Source of the DNA: Psychrobacillus sp. FSL H8-0483
Lineage (GTDB): Bacteria > Bacillota > Bacilli > Bacillales_A > Planococcaceae
Direction: 5' to 3'
DNA: 64,000 nt
Assembly: GCF_038637725.1 (NCBI RefSeq)
Contig: NZ_CP152052.1
Location: 1,781,501-1,845,500, forward strand
Position 1 is the stretch's first letter, and each line of letters starts with the position of its first letter. Of this stretch, positions 28,059-36,412 are shown piece after piece. The notes below the pieces were generated by a model. That model searched no databases. It was not told where the DNA came from and worked only from the letters and a program-made list of their open reading frames with translations. A program made the position numbers and the translations under genes.

Positions 28059-28496
28059 ATGAAAAAATTTTTTTTATTGTTAATTGTTATTTTTATTGCT
28101 GGTTGTAATGGAATACCTCAGACCTCTACTGATTATGTCCAAGCACAGGGCAAAGTTATTGTAGGAAATCAAGATTATTCAATGATGATAGATGAATTCG
28201 TATGGAAAGAAAAAGACTTTGAAACTAGAAAGCTTAATGATTCCAATATTTATGACTTAGCAGATGAATTCAATACATTAGAAGTTGAAAAAGATGATAA
28301 GTTAAAAATAGAAGTTGAACAAAATCCTTCTTCAATAATCGTAAATCAATGGAATGAAGATGGTACAAGTCAGACTGTTGAACTTAATGAAAATGAAATA
28401 ACTCTACCATCGAAAGAGGGCAATTATATTTATGAAGTTATGGCAGAATGGAGTGAAGGGAAAATATCTTATGTTTTTGATATTAATATAGAATAA
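28059..28496 (+). CDS. Small lipoprotein
   Basis: A 145-residue protein with signal peptide and lipobox IAGC (Cys15 of MKKFFLLLIVIFIAGC). The mature domain is acidic and beta-rich; the pattern DGTSQTVELNENEITLPSKEG followed by YEVMAEW suggests an Ig-like or inhibitor-type fold. No function assigned. The ATG at 28059 is chosen over the GTG at 28044 for its ribosome site and because it starts the signal peptide. 17 bases follow the nucleotidyltransferase, so perhaps one transcript. Confidence 0.72.
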   Translation: MKKFFLLLIVIFIAGCNGIPQTSTDYVQAQGKVIVGNQDYSMMIDEFVWKEKDFETRKLNDSNIYDLADEFNTLEVEKDDKLKIEVEQNPSSIIVNQWNEDGTSQTVELNENEITLPSKEGNYIYEVMAEWSEGKISYVFDINIE

Positions 28497-28504
28497 TACA
28501 AAAA

Positions 28505-28545
28505 AGAGGGCGATCTAAACTGAAACTTGGGTCGCCCATCTTCAC
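28505..28545 (+). terminator. Terminator of the nucleotidyltransferase-lipoprotein unit
   Basis: GGGCGA / TCGCCC stem (28508-28537) with a long loop and weak T tail. Confidence 0.6.
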
Positions 28546-28565
28546 TTTTAAAAAAATAAACAATT

Positions 28566-28651
28566 TATTTCACTACGGGGTGCTTTACTTTAGAAGAAGT
28601 AGAGCCTTTTTCTTATTCAAGTAACGAAGCTGTTTAGTTCAATAAGAAATA
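28566..28651 (+). repeat. Palindromic repeat, composite copy
   Basis: Proximal copy CACTACGGGGTGCTTTACTT (28571-28590), spacer with AGAGCCTTTTT, then distal copy TTATTCAAGTAACGAAGC / GTTTAGTTCAATAAG (28613-28647), whose arms pair TTATTCAA with TTCAATAA only partly. Same orientation as all other copies. Confidence 0.75.
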
Positions 28652-28720
28652 AAATTTGCTTTCAGCTTTGCAAATCAATTTAACACTGTCCAATTTTTAA
28701 AATATGAAGGAGGTATTATT

Positions 28721-28903
28721 ATGCAAAAATTAAAGAAATCTTCAAAAGATAGGTTATTACGGGGCGTTTGTGGAGGGATTGCAGAATTTTTCGGTATATC
28801 TACTACAATCGTTAGGTTGATATTTTTCTTTACAAGTCCAGCATCTATTATTGTGTATTTATTTTTAGCAGTGACTTTAGAAAATGATAATAAATTATAT
28901 TAA
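28721..28903 (+). CDS. PspC-domain membrane protein
   Basis: A 60-residue protein consisting of one PspC domain: charged start KKSSKDRLLRGVCGGIAEFF and one membrane helix with LIFFFTSPASIIVYLFLAVTL. Small stand-alone PspC proteins act in envelope-stress signalling. SD AAGGAGG lies seven bases before the ATG. It is a short single-gene cassette between repeats. Confidence 0.88.
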   Translation: MQKLKKSSKDRLLRGVCGGIAEFFGISTTIVRLIFFFTSPASIIVYLFLAVTLENDNKLY

Positions 28904-28910
28904 AACAATA

Positions 28911-29068
28911 CTTGGTAAGCTACCATGGAAGAACGTAAATTTTCTTCCATATTCTGTGGTGAAGCAGGGCTACATGGATGGCTAACGGGGTGCTTTAGCA
29001 GGATAGGGCTGTCAGGAGACAACCTAGAAAGATATTCAACTAAAGGGGTAGGCTAGTTTAACAAAACG
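28911..29068 (+). repeat. Palindromic repeat, long form plus a short copy
   Basis: Long form 28917-29003: CTACCATGGAAGAACG, hairpin ATGGAAGAA / TTCTTCCAT, then TTCTGTGGTGAAGCAGGGC and GGCTAACGGGGTGCTTTAGC. After a spacer, short copy 29032-29068: ATTCAACTAAAGGGGTAGGC / TAGTTTAACAAAA. Confidence 0.75.
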
Positions 29069-29111
29069 TGTGATTCACAGTATATAAAAATATAGGAAAA
29101 GGGGTGTCTTT

Positions 29112-29624
29112 ATGAAAGTAAGAGAAGCTAAATTATCTGATGCAAATGGAATAGCTTTAGTACATGTAGACAGCTGGAGAATTACATACAGAAGTATTCT
29201 ACCTAATGAATACTTAATGAACTTATCCTATAAAAGACGAGAACAATTTTGGGAAGCTAATATTCCAAATGGTAATGTGTTTGTAGCAGAGAATGATGAA
29301 GGAAAGATTGTTGGTTTTGCATCAGGTGGAAAGGAAAGAAGTGGCAAGTATAAGGAATATGAGGGAGAACTAAGCTCTATCTATATTTTAAAAGAATATC
29401 AGGGACAAGGAATAGGAAAACTCCTCGTAAAATCAGTAATTAAGGAAATTCAAAATTCAGGAATAAGCACAATGCTTGTACTTGTATTAGAAGATAATAA
29501 TTCAAGGTGGTTTTACGAGGCTATTGGTGGTAAGCAAATAAACAAAGTTATAGTAGAGATTGCTGGCAAGAAAATAAATGAACTAGTATACGGCTGGGAT
29601 AATATTGGAAATATATTTGATTAA
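29112..29624 (+). CDS. GNAT family N-acetyltransferase
   Basis: A 170-residue GNAT. VREAKLSDANGIALVHVDSWR is the typical start, ELSSIYILKEYQGQGIGKLLV the acetyl-CoA binding block (QGQGIG), and FYEAIGGKQ the C-terminal block. It resembles the RimI-like cassette acetyltransferases of Bacillus; substrate unknown. SD AAAAGGGGTG. The next repeat starts three bases after its stop codon. Confidence 0.92.
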   Translation: MKVREAKLSDANGIALVHVDSWRITYRSILPNEYLMNLSYKRREQFWEANIPNGNVFVAENDEGKIVGFASGGKERSGKYKEYEGELSSIYILKEYQGQGIGKLLVKSVIKEIQNSGISTMLVLVLEDNNSRWFYEAIGGKQINKVIVEIAGKKINELVYGWDNIGNIFD

Positions 29625-29626
29625 TT

Positions 29627-29722
29627 GTTCTTGAACTAACATGGAAGAACGTAATTTTCTTGCATATTCTGTGGTGAAGCAGTGCTTCATGGGAGGCTAA
29701 CGGGGCAGTTTAGTTGAACAAG
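29627..29722 (+). repeat. Palindromic repeat, long form
   Basis: GTTCTTGAACTAAC, hairpin region ATGGAAGAAC...TTCTTGCAT, TTCTGTGGTGAAGCAGTGCTTCATGG split by a GAAGC/GCTTC stem, then GGCTAACGGGGCAG and TTTAGTTGAACAAG. 96 bp, starting three bases after the GNAT stop. Confidence 0.82.
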
Positions 29723-29875
29723 ATCTAATTTCAAATAGAGGATTATGATTTTCTAAGTCGAATAATTTAAGAGGATATATTGAAGCAGAAACGAGATCGA
29801 TTATAAAAAGGGGATTATGGTTTCAACTTTAAACAACAGGAACTTAAATTTAGAATTGAGGGGAGAAAATATAAA

Positions 29876-30467
29876 TTGTTTATTCGTGAATATAAAGAGT
29901 CTGATGAAATAGGTTGGGTTCGATGTAGAACGCTATCATTTCTAAATACAGCTTACTTTGATAATGTTTTAAATAAAAAGGAAAGCTATGAAAATCCTGC
30001 AATCGAACTAGTTTGCAGAATTAAACGGACAAATTATTGGTCTCATTGATGTAGAGTATGAAAAGGAAGAAAAGACAGTTTGTTCAAGGGGAGAAGGTTT
30101 AGGAGGTATGGTCTGGCATATTGCGGTTCATCCAGATTTTTATCGACAAGGAATTGGCGAGCAACTACTTCACGAAGCGGAAAAGCGAGCAATCGAATTA
30201 GGTTTAAATAGATTTGAAGCATGGACTCGAGATGATTTTTGGGTACAGAATTGGTATGAAAAAATGTTTTTTAATAAAGTCGATTCATACTACCATATTT
30301 ACTTTGACGGAAGTGATATGAAAAATCGGATTCAAAGTACCATACCTAAACTCTACTTAGTCAATACATTCGCACATTACGTAGGGGATGAAATTGAGCA
30401 ATTTAAAACAACTAATCAACGAATTTATGAATGTGTTTGCTATGAAAAATATTTGAATAATATATAG
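29876..30467 (+). pseudogene. GNAT acetyltransferase with a +1 frameshift
   Basis: A TTG start after SD GAGGGGAG opens FIREYKESDEIGWVRCRTLS, which runs to residue 46 in one frame; from GCA at 30015 the protein continues in another frame as AELNGQIIGLIDVEYE, then HPDFYRQGIGEQLL (the acetyl-CoA loop) and WYEKMFF. One extra T in the TTT at 30012-30014 explains the break. Restored, it is about 197 residues with an unusual C-terminal extension. The downstream ATG at 30102 could give only the C-terminal part. Confidence 0.8.
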
Positions 30468-30468
30468 T

Positions 30469-30564
30469 GCTTATTCAACTAACGAGTGCTTTACTTGAAC
30501 AGCATAGAGCTGCTTAGACAGCTCTTTTTTTATTGAACTAAAGAATCAGTTTAGTTGAACAAGG
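30469..30564 (+). repeat. Palindromic repeat, composite copy with internal terminator
   Basis: Best example of the composite: proximal copy CTTATTCAACTAACGAGTGC / TTTACTTGAACAGC (30470-30503), terminator GAGCTG / CAGCTC with seven T (30507-30531), distal copy TTATTGAACTAAAGAATCAG / TTTAGTTGAACAAG (30530-30563). It starts two bases after the broken GNAT stop codon. Confidence 0.85.
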
Positions 30565-30626
30565 CAAGTGGAAATGGAATGTCGCATATGACACAAATTG
30601 TGAAGCAGTTATTATCTACAAAATTT

Positions 30627-30830
30627 CTACTTTGTTAGATAAAAATAGATAGCTAGTAAATAAACAATAATATAAAATACAGCCCAAATCCTATAAAAAA
30701 ACATAATGCAACCCTTTTCACTTCTAAAAATTATTAATACTGCAAGAGCTAAGATTACCATTATGATAAATGGGCTAAATGTTAGTTGAGCTAGTATAGT
30801 AGTCAACGGTTGTTCTGCTAATTCAGTCAT
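30627..30830 (-). CDS. Small membrane protein
   Basis: A 67-residue protein with two membrane helices (about 17-37 and 47-65) separated by RSEKG. The ATG at 30830 follows SD GGAGG with four bases between; an upstream in-frame start at 30860 is less likely. It runs against the direction of the surrounding genes. Function unknown. Confidence 0.6.
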   Translation of the reverse strand: MTELAEQPLTTILAQLTFSPFIIMVILALAVLIIFRSEKGCIMFFYRIWAVFYIIVYLLAIYFYLTK

Positions 30831-30946
30831 GTTGCCTCCAACTATAAGTAATAAAATCAATTAATTTTATCAGTATAATTAATAATTAACCTTAGAAGAT
30901 ACTGGAAACAAAATGAAGTTCCAATAGTAAAAAAGAAGAGAAGGTC

Positions 30947-31041
30947 CTTATTCAACTACCATGGAAGTACGTAATTTTCTTGCATATTCTGTGGTGAAGA
31001 AGAGCTTCATAGATAGCTAATGGGTGCTCTAGTTGACGAAG
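30947..31041 (+). repeat. Palindromic repeat, long form
   Basis: CTTATTCAACTACCATGG, AAGTACGTAATTTTCTTGC, TTCTGTGGTGAAGAAGAGC, TTCATAGATAGCTAATGGG, then TGCTCTAGTTGACGAAG. A diverged long-form copy just before the APH gene. Confidence 0.75.
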
Positions 31042-31069
31042 AGGAGTTAATCTAAATGAGGAGGATAGC

Positions 31070-32065
31070 ATGAATAATTATAACGAAAAATTAATTAAAA
31101 ATGCTTTAAGTCAGTATGGGATTTATGATTATAACTCTTTTTTCATAAGACATAATGAAAACATTACTATAAGAATAATAAACAATGTAGATAAAAATAA
31201 ATATTTATTGCGTATACACATACCCATTACTCCTGGACTTCAGGGGGTACAACATACTTATGAAGGTTTAACTGCAGAGATGGAGTTGCTTATTAGTTTA
31301 GCAGATAAGACTTGTTTGCCTCTTCAACAACCAATTAAAAATAAGAACGGCAGTTTTGTTTCAACAATTATTGATTCCAATAATAACTGTTGCCCATTAA
31401 GTACACTCCTTACTTGGAAAGAGGGAGACGTATTCACAGGGGAGGAATTAAATTCTCTGAATATTGCTCATGAAGTAGGTGTTGTATTAGCAAATATACA
31501 TAATTTTTCAAGCAACTGGACAATCCCGCATCCATTTATTCGGCCAAATTATGATATTAATAAGTACACTAATTTAATGGATAGGTTACATTATGGAATT
31601 AAGTTAAATCTATTTAACTCGGAACACTTTGACATAATTTCAGATACTTTGAAATATATACGATTTATTTTTGATGATACACCAAAAAACAAAAATAACT
31701 GGGGAATCATTCACGCAGATCTTCAAGGTGGAAATATTATTGTTAATAACAACATAGTAATTCCAATTGACTTTGGTTTCTCTGGTTATGGTTTTTATCT
31801 ATTCGATATCGGTCTTACTCTTGCTTCCTTAAATACTAATCTTAGAGAAAGAGTCTTAGAAGGTTACAAAACATTAAGAAATATTGATAGTGCTGACGAA
31901 CAACTAATAAGTGCAGGTTTTATCTTGGGTATTATTGGTTCTTTTGGGTTTAATATAAATAATCCAAAATCCCATGAATGGATTCAAAGAAGAATGCCAT
32001 ATGTAATCCAAAATTATTGTTTATCTCTTCTGGAGAAAAAGTCTTTTATTTTAGCAATAGAATGA
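31070..32065 (+). CDS. APH/homoserine-kinase-type phosphotransferase
   Basis: A 331-residue kinase of the aminoglycoside phosphotransferase (APH) superfamily. The catalytic loop is IIHADLQGGNI (His215-Asp217) and the metal motif IPIDFGFSGYG (Asp near 234). The N-terminal lobe has KYLLRIH in the ATP-binding position. Its length and start resemble the SrkA/ThrB-type kinases rather than known aminoglycoside enzymes; substrate unknown. SD GAGGAGG before the ATG. A single-gene unit between repeats. Confidence 0.85.
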   Translation: MNNYNEKLIKNALSQYGIYDYNSFFIRHNENITIRIINNVDKNKYLLRIHIPITPGLQGVQHTYEGLTAEMELLISLADKTCLPLQQPIKNKNGSFVSTIIDSNNNCCPLSTLLTWKEGDVFTGEELNSLNIAHEVGVVLANIHNFSSNWTIPHPFIRPNYDINKYTNLMDRLHYGIKLNLFNSEHFDIISDTLKYIRFIFDDTPKNKNNWGIIHADLQGGNIIVNNNIVIPIDFGFSGYGFYLFDIGLTLASLNTNLRERVLEGYKTLRNIDSADEQLISAGFILGIIGSFGFNINNPKSHEWIQRRMPYVIQNYCLSLLEKKSFILAIE

Positions 32066-32118
32066 TTTAATTTTAATATACTCGCATTTCTTTAACTAAT
32101 AGGGAATGAAAAGTCGAA

Positions 32119-32152
32119 TTTTTACTAACAGGCAGTTTAGTTCAATAAGAAG
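32119..32152 (+). repeat. Palindromic repeat, single short copy
   Basis: TTTTTACTAACAGGCAG / TTTAGTTCAATAAGAAG; the left arm is diverged. A further left-half remnant CTTTAACTAATAGGG lies at 32092-32106. Confidence 0.65.
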
Positions 32153-32282
32153 TGATAAAATAAAAAATCGTGTATTGAGATTGATTAAATGGAAAATCAA
32201 ATTATGAGTAAGCTAAATATTCCTGAACATCCTTGGTAAGATTTAATCAGTTGGTACGTTGTTTATCCATATTTAATGAATG

Positions 32283-32425
32283 TGCTAGTTCACCTACAAT
32301 CAGAACGTATTTTTCTTCCATATTCTGTGGAGAAGCAGGTCTGCATGGATGGCTAACGGGTGTTTTACTTCAATAAGAGTAAAGAATTTTTTGTTCAGCT
32401 AACGAGTCAGTTTAGTTGAAAATGA
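32283..32425 (+). repeat. Palindromic repeat, long form plus short copy
   Basis: Long form 32283-32381: GTGCTAGTTCACCTAC, CAGAACGTATTTTTCTTCC, TTCTGTGGAGAAGCAGG, GCATGGATGGCTAACGGGTG, TTTTACTTCAATAAG. Short copy 32388-32425: TTTGTTCAGCTAACGAGTC / AGTTTAGTTGAAAATGAG. Confidence 0.75.
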
Positions 32426-32795
32426 GACCATTTGGATAATGATTCAATAGGGAATGGCTTACATTTAGTCGTTCTCTTTTTTAGTCCAAAATTTAATATT
32501 GGCCAGAATAATATTGAATTGTGTGACATTTTTTTGTATATTTACTATTAGTGGTCAGACCAATTTCAAAAAAATGGTATTTAATGAGGTAGGTATTATT
32601 TAGGGGTATTGAAATGTTTGTCATATAAAAGAGAGCTTGCTGTAGTTTATATATTTGATTGGATAAGAGGGTTTTATATTTCAGTGGATCCTTTACCGAG
32701 CTTAGGTTTTGACTGTCATATAACATCGTGTGCTTCAAATGTTAATGTGACTAAATCTAAGGAAAAATGATTTTATTGGAATGGAGTGAGATTTT
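32426..32795. other. 370-base gap before the MFS gene, no gene seen
   Basis: AT-rich DNA without an open frame that has a ribosome site. A weak hairpin with a T run lies near 32450-32485. The last 25 bases hold the ribosome site (TGGAGTGAG) of the MFS gene. Confidence 0.4.
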
Positions 32796-34073
32796 ATGTT
32801 CAATAAATTAATGGCCGCCCCTTTAAAAATCAAGAATTTTCGAAGGCTTTATGCTGCACAGGTTATTTCTGATTTTGGAAATTGGATAGACTTCACTGCT
32901 CTATTGGTCCTCATTGCGTATAAATGGGAATTAGGATCAACTGCTTTAGCTTTTTTCTATATTTCCATTGGCTTGCCGTATGTACTTATTGGTCCATTTG
33001 TTGGTGTTTTGGTCGACAGAATGAATTGGAGAAATGTCATGATATTTTCTGATTTACTTCGTGCTGTCATTGTATGTAGTTTTATATGGACCCCTAATAT
33101 CTATATTTTACTAAGTCTTGTTTTTCTAAGAGGGGTATTGAATGCTTTTTTCAATTCATCTCGTCAAGTAACTTTCCGATTAATCGTTCCAGAAAGTTTA
33201 CTTCTTCAAGCCAATTCATTGTCTCAACTTTCGATATATACATCAAAAGTTCTCGGACCAGCAATAAGCGGACTATTATTACTCGTCATGCAACCTTCGG
33301 GAGCATTTATTATTAACGCTATTACCTATATTGTTTCTGCTATTCTAATTTATAGCTTGCCATTAAATCTTAATAACGAACAACAGTCAAATAAATTAAA
33401 GGAAAGTAAGAAACAAAAGAATGCTAAGGGGCAATTTTTTAGAGAGTTTCAAGAAGGGTTAAATTTTATCTTTTCAATACGTATTCTATTTGTAATGATT
33501 GGTTTTAATGCTGCAGCTTTTTTTGTCATCTTTCTCTTTAATAGTTTAGGGCCACTGTTAGCAAAAACAGTTGGTCTAAATGAAACAGTTTTTGGCTTCT
33601 TAATAAGCGCAGTTGGTTTAGGAAGTATAGTGGGTTCCTTACTAATTGGTCAATGGGGAAAGAACGTAAATCATTTGTTATTAATTTGTTTTGCAGCAAT
33701 GGTAACCGGTTCATTAATTATTGTATTAAGTTTTGGAGGATTTGGCATCCTGCCTAATGTTCCTATATTATGGATCTCAATTTGGTTTCTAATTGGAATA
33801 GGTGTATCTTCATTTTCTGTTACCTACGGGTATATATTGCAGTCTAGAACACCTTCAAACTATCTAGGAAGAGTTTCTAGCACAGGTGAAGCTATGATTA
33901 ATGTATCAATGGTTGTTGCTCCATTAGTAGGAACTGTTTTAACAAAGTTTATAGGAGTGGGTGGTGTTTTCCTTATAGCAGGAATATTAATGATTTTATT
34001 AGGAATCGTAGTTGTTCTATCAAAAAGCAAAATACTTGGTCTTACTCAACCATTGTCTCAGAAGAGTTCATAA
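32796..34073 (+). CDS. MFS efflux transporter (MFS_3/EntS-like)
   Basis: A 425-residue membrane protein with 12 predicted helices. DFGNWIDFTALL is the helix 1 signature and GVLVDRMNWRNVMIFSD the helix 2-3 loop motif A (GxxxDRxxRR-like). The central loop (residues about 195-220) is Lys/Gln-rich. The MFS_3 subfamily includes macrolide efflux (Mef-like) and enterobactin exporters; substrate unknown. SD TGGAGTGAG. It has no regulator beside it. Confidence 0.9.
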   Translation: MFNKLMAAPLKIKNFRRLYAAQVISDFGNWIDFTALLVLIAYKWELGSTALAFFYISIGLPYVLIGPFVGVLVDRMNWRNVMIFSDLLRAVIVCSFIWTPNIYILLSLVFLRGVLNAFFNSSRQVTFRLIVPESLLLQANSLSQLSIYTSKVLGPAISGLLLLVMQPSGAFIINAITYIVSAILIYSLPLNLNNEQQSNKLKESKKQKNAKGQFFREFQEGLNFIFSIRILFVMIGFNAAAFFVIFLFNSLGPLLAKTVGLNETVFGFLISAVGLGSIVGSLLIGQWGKNVNHLLLICFAAMVTGSLIIVLSFGGFGILPNVPILWISIWFLIGIGVSSFSVTYGYILQSRTPSNYLGRVSSTGEAMINVSMVVAPLVGTVLTKFIGVGGVFLIAGILMILLGIVVVLSKSKILGLTQPLSQKSS

Positions 34074-34113
34074 TCATCGAAAGTTTAAATTCGCATAGAA
34101 CATCACAAATGAC

Positions 34114-34147
34114 TTGTTCAAATATAGACTTTGTTCAAATATAGACT
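34114..34147 (+). repeat. 17-bp direct tandem duplication
   Basis: TTGTTCAAATATAGACT at 34114-34130 is repeated exactly at 34131-34147, followed by a third partial unit TTGTTTAAG. The unit begins with the TTGTTCAA arm word of the palindromic repeat. The rest of the 34074-34423 gap is AT-rich with no gene. Confidence 0.8.
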
Positions 34148-34423
34148 TTGTTTAAGTAGGACCCCTAGAGAAAAACTTATACTTATTGACCTTAATTCTA
34201 ATTTTAATGTATGTAAACTTATTTGTTGATATTTTTTTGTTATCCTTTCTTAGTTAAGTTTATATAACTTGAAACATAAAGTGTTCTATAAGAATATACA
34301 AAATAAGCGAATAGAAATATACAAACATAAGAAATTCATAATACTCTTAATAAATAATTTGTAATTTTCTCATAAATGATAGAGTGTTATTATATTCCTG
34401 TAAGAGGAAGAGGGGAAATGGAT

Positions 34424-34882
34424 ATGTTTACTATTGAATCAATAGGAGTAAATTATAATGAACGTAAAAATCCAAAAGATGATTATTGGGGAGAAGTGAT
34501 TTCGGAAATAAAGTTAGATAAGACATTGGATGTTAGTTGCCTAGATGGAATAGAGTCTTTTAGTCATTTGGAAATAATTTATTTATTTCACCTTGTTCAA
34601 GAGGAAGATATTCAATATTCTTCAAGACATCCTAGAAATAATAAAGAGTATCCTAAAGTCGGTATTTTTGCACAAAGGGGAAAAAATCGGCCTAATAGGA
34701 TAGGGGTAACAATTGTCGAGCTAATAAGTAAGGAAGGGAACTCTTTATTAGTCAAAGGATTAGATGCAATTGACGGTACCCCAATTGTAGATATAAAACC
34801 TGTAATGAAAGAATTTTTACCAAAAGGTGATATAAAACAGCCTCAGTGGGCAACTGAACTAATGACTAATTATTGGGAATAG
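34424..34882 (+). CDS. TrmO/TsaA-like tRNA methyltransferase
   Basis: A 152-residue beta-barrel protein of the TsaA/TrmO family, which N6-methylates the threonylcarbamoyl-adenosine at tRNA position 37 using SAM. Family blocks visible: GIESFSHLEIIYLFHL, RHPRNNKEYPKVGIFAQRG, NRPNRIGVTIVEL and LDAIDGTPIVDIKPV. The start is ATG 34424, eight to nine bases after AGAGGGG; ATG 34418 is too close. Single-domain, as in many Firmicute copies. Monocistronic, ended by a terminator. Confidence 0.86.
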   Translation: MFTIESIGVNYNERKNPKDDYWGEVISEIKLDKTLDVSCLDGIESFSHLEIIYLFHLVQEEDIQYSSRHPRNNKEYPKVGIFAQRGKNRPNRIGVTIVELISKEGNSLLVKGLDAIDGTPIVDIKPVMKEFLPKGDIKQPQWATELMTNYWE

Positions 34883-34956
34883 CATGCAAAAGAGTTCTTC
34901 ATTTTAACAACTGCAGTAAACTACAGTGAGTAGAAAAAAATTAAATCAACAGCGAA

Positions 34957-34986
34957 GAGCGTTCCGATTGGAGCGTTCTTTTTGTA
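34957..34986 (+). terminator. Terminator after trmO-like gene
   Basis: GAGCGTTCC / GGAGCGTTC hairpin (two G-T pairs), TTTTTG tail. A degenerate repeat half (TACGACTTTACTTGTTCAG) follows at 34997-35015. Confidence 0.75.
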
Positions 34987-35159
34987 TTGAAGAAGTACGA
35001 CTTTACTTGTTCAGTAGCGTTAAATTTTTAGATTTCTTATTGTATTGAGGATTTCTTAATTCAACTCCCATGAAAATTAAATACTCTCGTAAAAGGAGAG
35101 AATTGCATAACAAAGAGACTCAGAAAAAGCTTTTTAAAAATAGGCTGAGCCTTCAGAAT

Positions 35160-35499
35160 GATTATATTGATCGCAACTATTTTTCCAATTCGACAACCGG
35201 TAGAAAACATGAATTCAAAAATCGCTTTTTCCATTGGGAATGACAGGATGAGACCAACGAAAAAACGATTTCACAAAGCGGATACGATGTGCAAGACTGG
35301 CTGGTTTTAACTGCTCGCCCGATATAGCGAGATATTCTTTCAGTTGATTTGTATCCAGCAATTCCATCACTGCATCCTTAAAATAACCAATTAGTAGCAA
35401 AGACTGTAACTGGTATGCCTTCAACGTTTGCAGTGAAAACCCCTCAATTAGTTTATCAGCTTCAAACGAAGACCATGCTTTTGACGGTAACAATACCAT
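35160..35499 (-). pseudogene. Broken tyrosine recombinase (XerC/D-like integrase)
   Basis: Read on the minus strand, residues 1-85 form the SAM-like core-binding domain (IEGFSLQTLKAYQLQSLLL, LKEYLAISGEQLKP, HRIRFVKSFFRWSH). After IPN the frame shifts, and from 35231 down to 35160 another frame reads EKAIFEFMFSTGCRIGKIVA, which is box I of the catalytic domain with its first catalytic Arg. An internal deletion of about 40-50 residues and loss of the rest (box II His-x-x-Arg, Tyr) make it inactive. It lies inside the repeat-separated array and on the strand opposite to the repeats. Confidence 0.82.
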
Positions 35500-35561
35500 T
35501 CCCCCTAAAATAGTAATATTAAATGGATTATTGCCAACTTAAAAGAATAGACATAATTAGT

Positions 35562-35596
35562 GATTTTACTAATATACGCAGTTTAGTTGAAGAAGG
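35562..35596 (+). repeat. Palindromic repeat, partial copy
   Basis: TTTTACTAATATACGCAG / TTTAGTTGAAGAAGG; the right half is well kept, the left is worn. Confidence 0.65.
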
Positions 35597-35641
35597 AAAT
35601 TAAATCTGAATGAAGAATTGTAAAAAGAAGGAGAGTTAGAT

Positions 35642-35872
35642 ATGCGTTTTACTTTAATTTTTGGTGTTGCAGGTATTTTATACTCAATGATTTGACACCG
35701 GCAGTCATTAATACCGCCGACCGATATGTTTATTCCAATTGCAACAGGTGCACTGATTGATATTCTAATTCTATTAAGTATTTCTAAACACTTTAACGGT
35801 AAAGTTGAAGAGATAGAAAAGGTAAGCGGTGAAGAAATTGAACAAGAATTAAAAGATTATTTGAATAGGTAG
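35642..35872 (+). pseudogene. Small membrane protein with a TGA at codon 18
   Basis: ATG after SD AAGGAGAG opens a 76-codon frame interrupted only by TGA at 35693-35695: a helix (RFTLIFGVAGILYSMI), stop, HRQSLIPPTD, a second helix (MFIPIATGALIDILILLSI) and an acidic tail (VEEIEKVSGEEIEQELKDYL). A TGG codon at that site would restore a two-helix protein. No family recognised. Confidence 0.6.
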
Positions 35873-36412
35873 ATAAACTTAATGTGATAATAGAACATTT
35901 TAGAGCAACGTTAGTGAAAAAATGAATTTACTCACTTGAAGGTCAAGAAAGCTCAAAAAACTATTTGACGCTTCACTGAACTTGAGGGTATATAGGCTGT
36001 ATTCTAATCAAAGACTGTTGAGGAATGAATTTATACATAACATATTGATGTCGGATTATGGTGAGTTTTAAGGTAATCAAGAGCGTTATTTGTTAGATTC
36101 TGCGGTTTCCCAGGAAATATTTCGTTGGGGAATTATTCGGGGAAATATTCGCTAATTTCTAAATGAGATAAAAGAAAAGTTTAATATGTTTGTATTGTCA
36201 AAAGGCGTGAGTTGATAAGTGGTACTTCCCGATAGATAGAGTTGTTGTTAAATCAATATTATATAAATGAAGCTAAGATAGTAAACTATTATACTACTTC
36301 TGTAAAAAGAATGAGGGCAATTAATGTATTTAATCTTTTTTGATTCGAGCAAAAAAGACCTTGGCCATTAACTTTTCAATGCAGAAAATATACAGAAAAG
36401 GTCGTGAAGAAG
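35873..36412. other. 540-base gap, no gene seen
   Basis: Stop codons in all frames and no recognisable relic. A GGAAATATT-(T/C)CG word occurs twice near 36114 and 36142. The MFS ribosome site lies at the end. Confidence 0.4.

Noticed and set aside
35693-35695. Recoded TGA (selenocysteine or Trp) in the small membrane protein
   Set aside because: No SECIS-like structure was recognised and other genes in the window use TGA as a normal stop.
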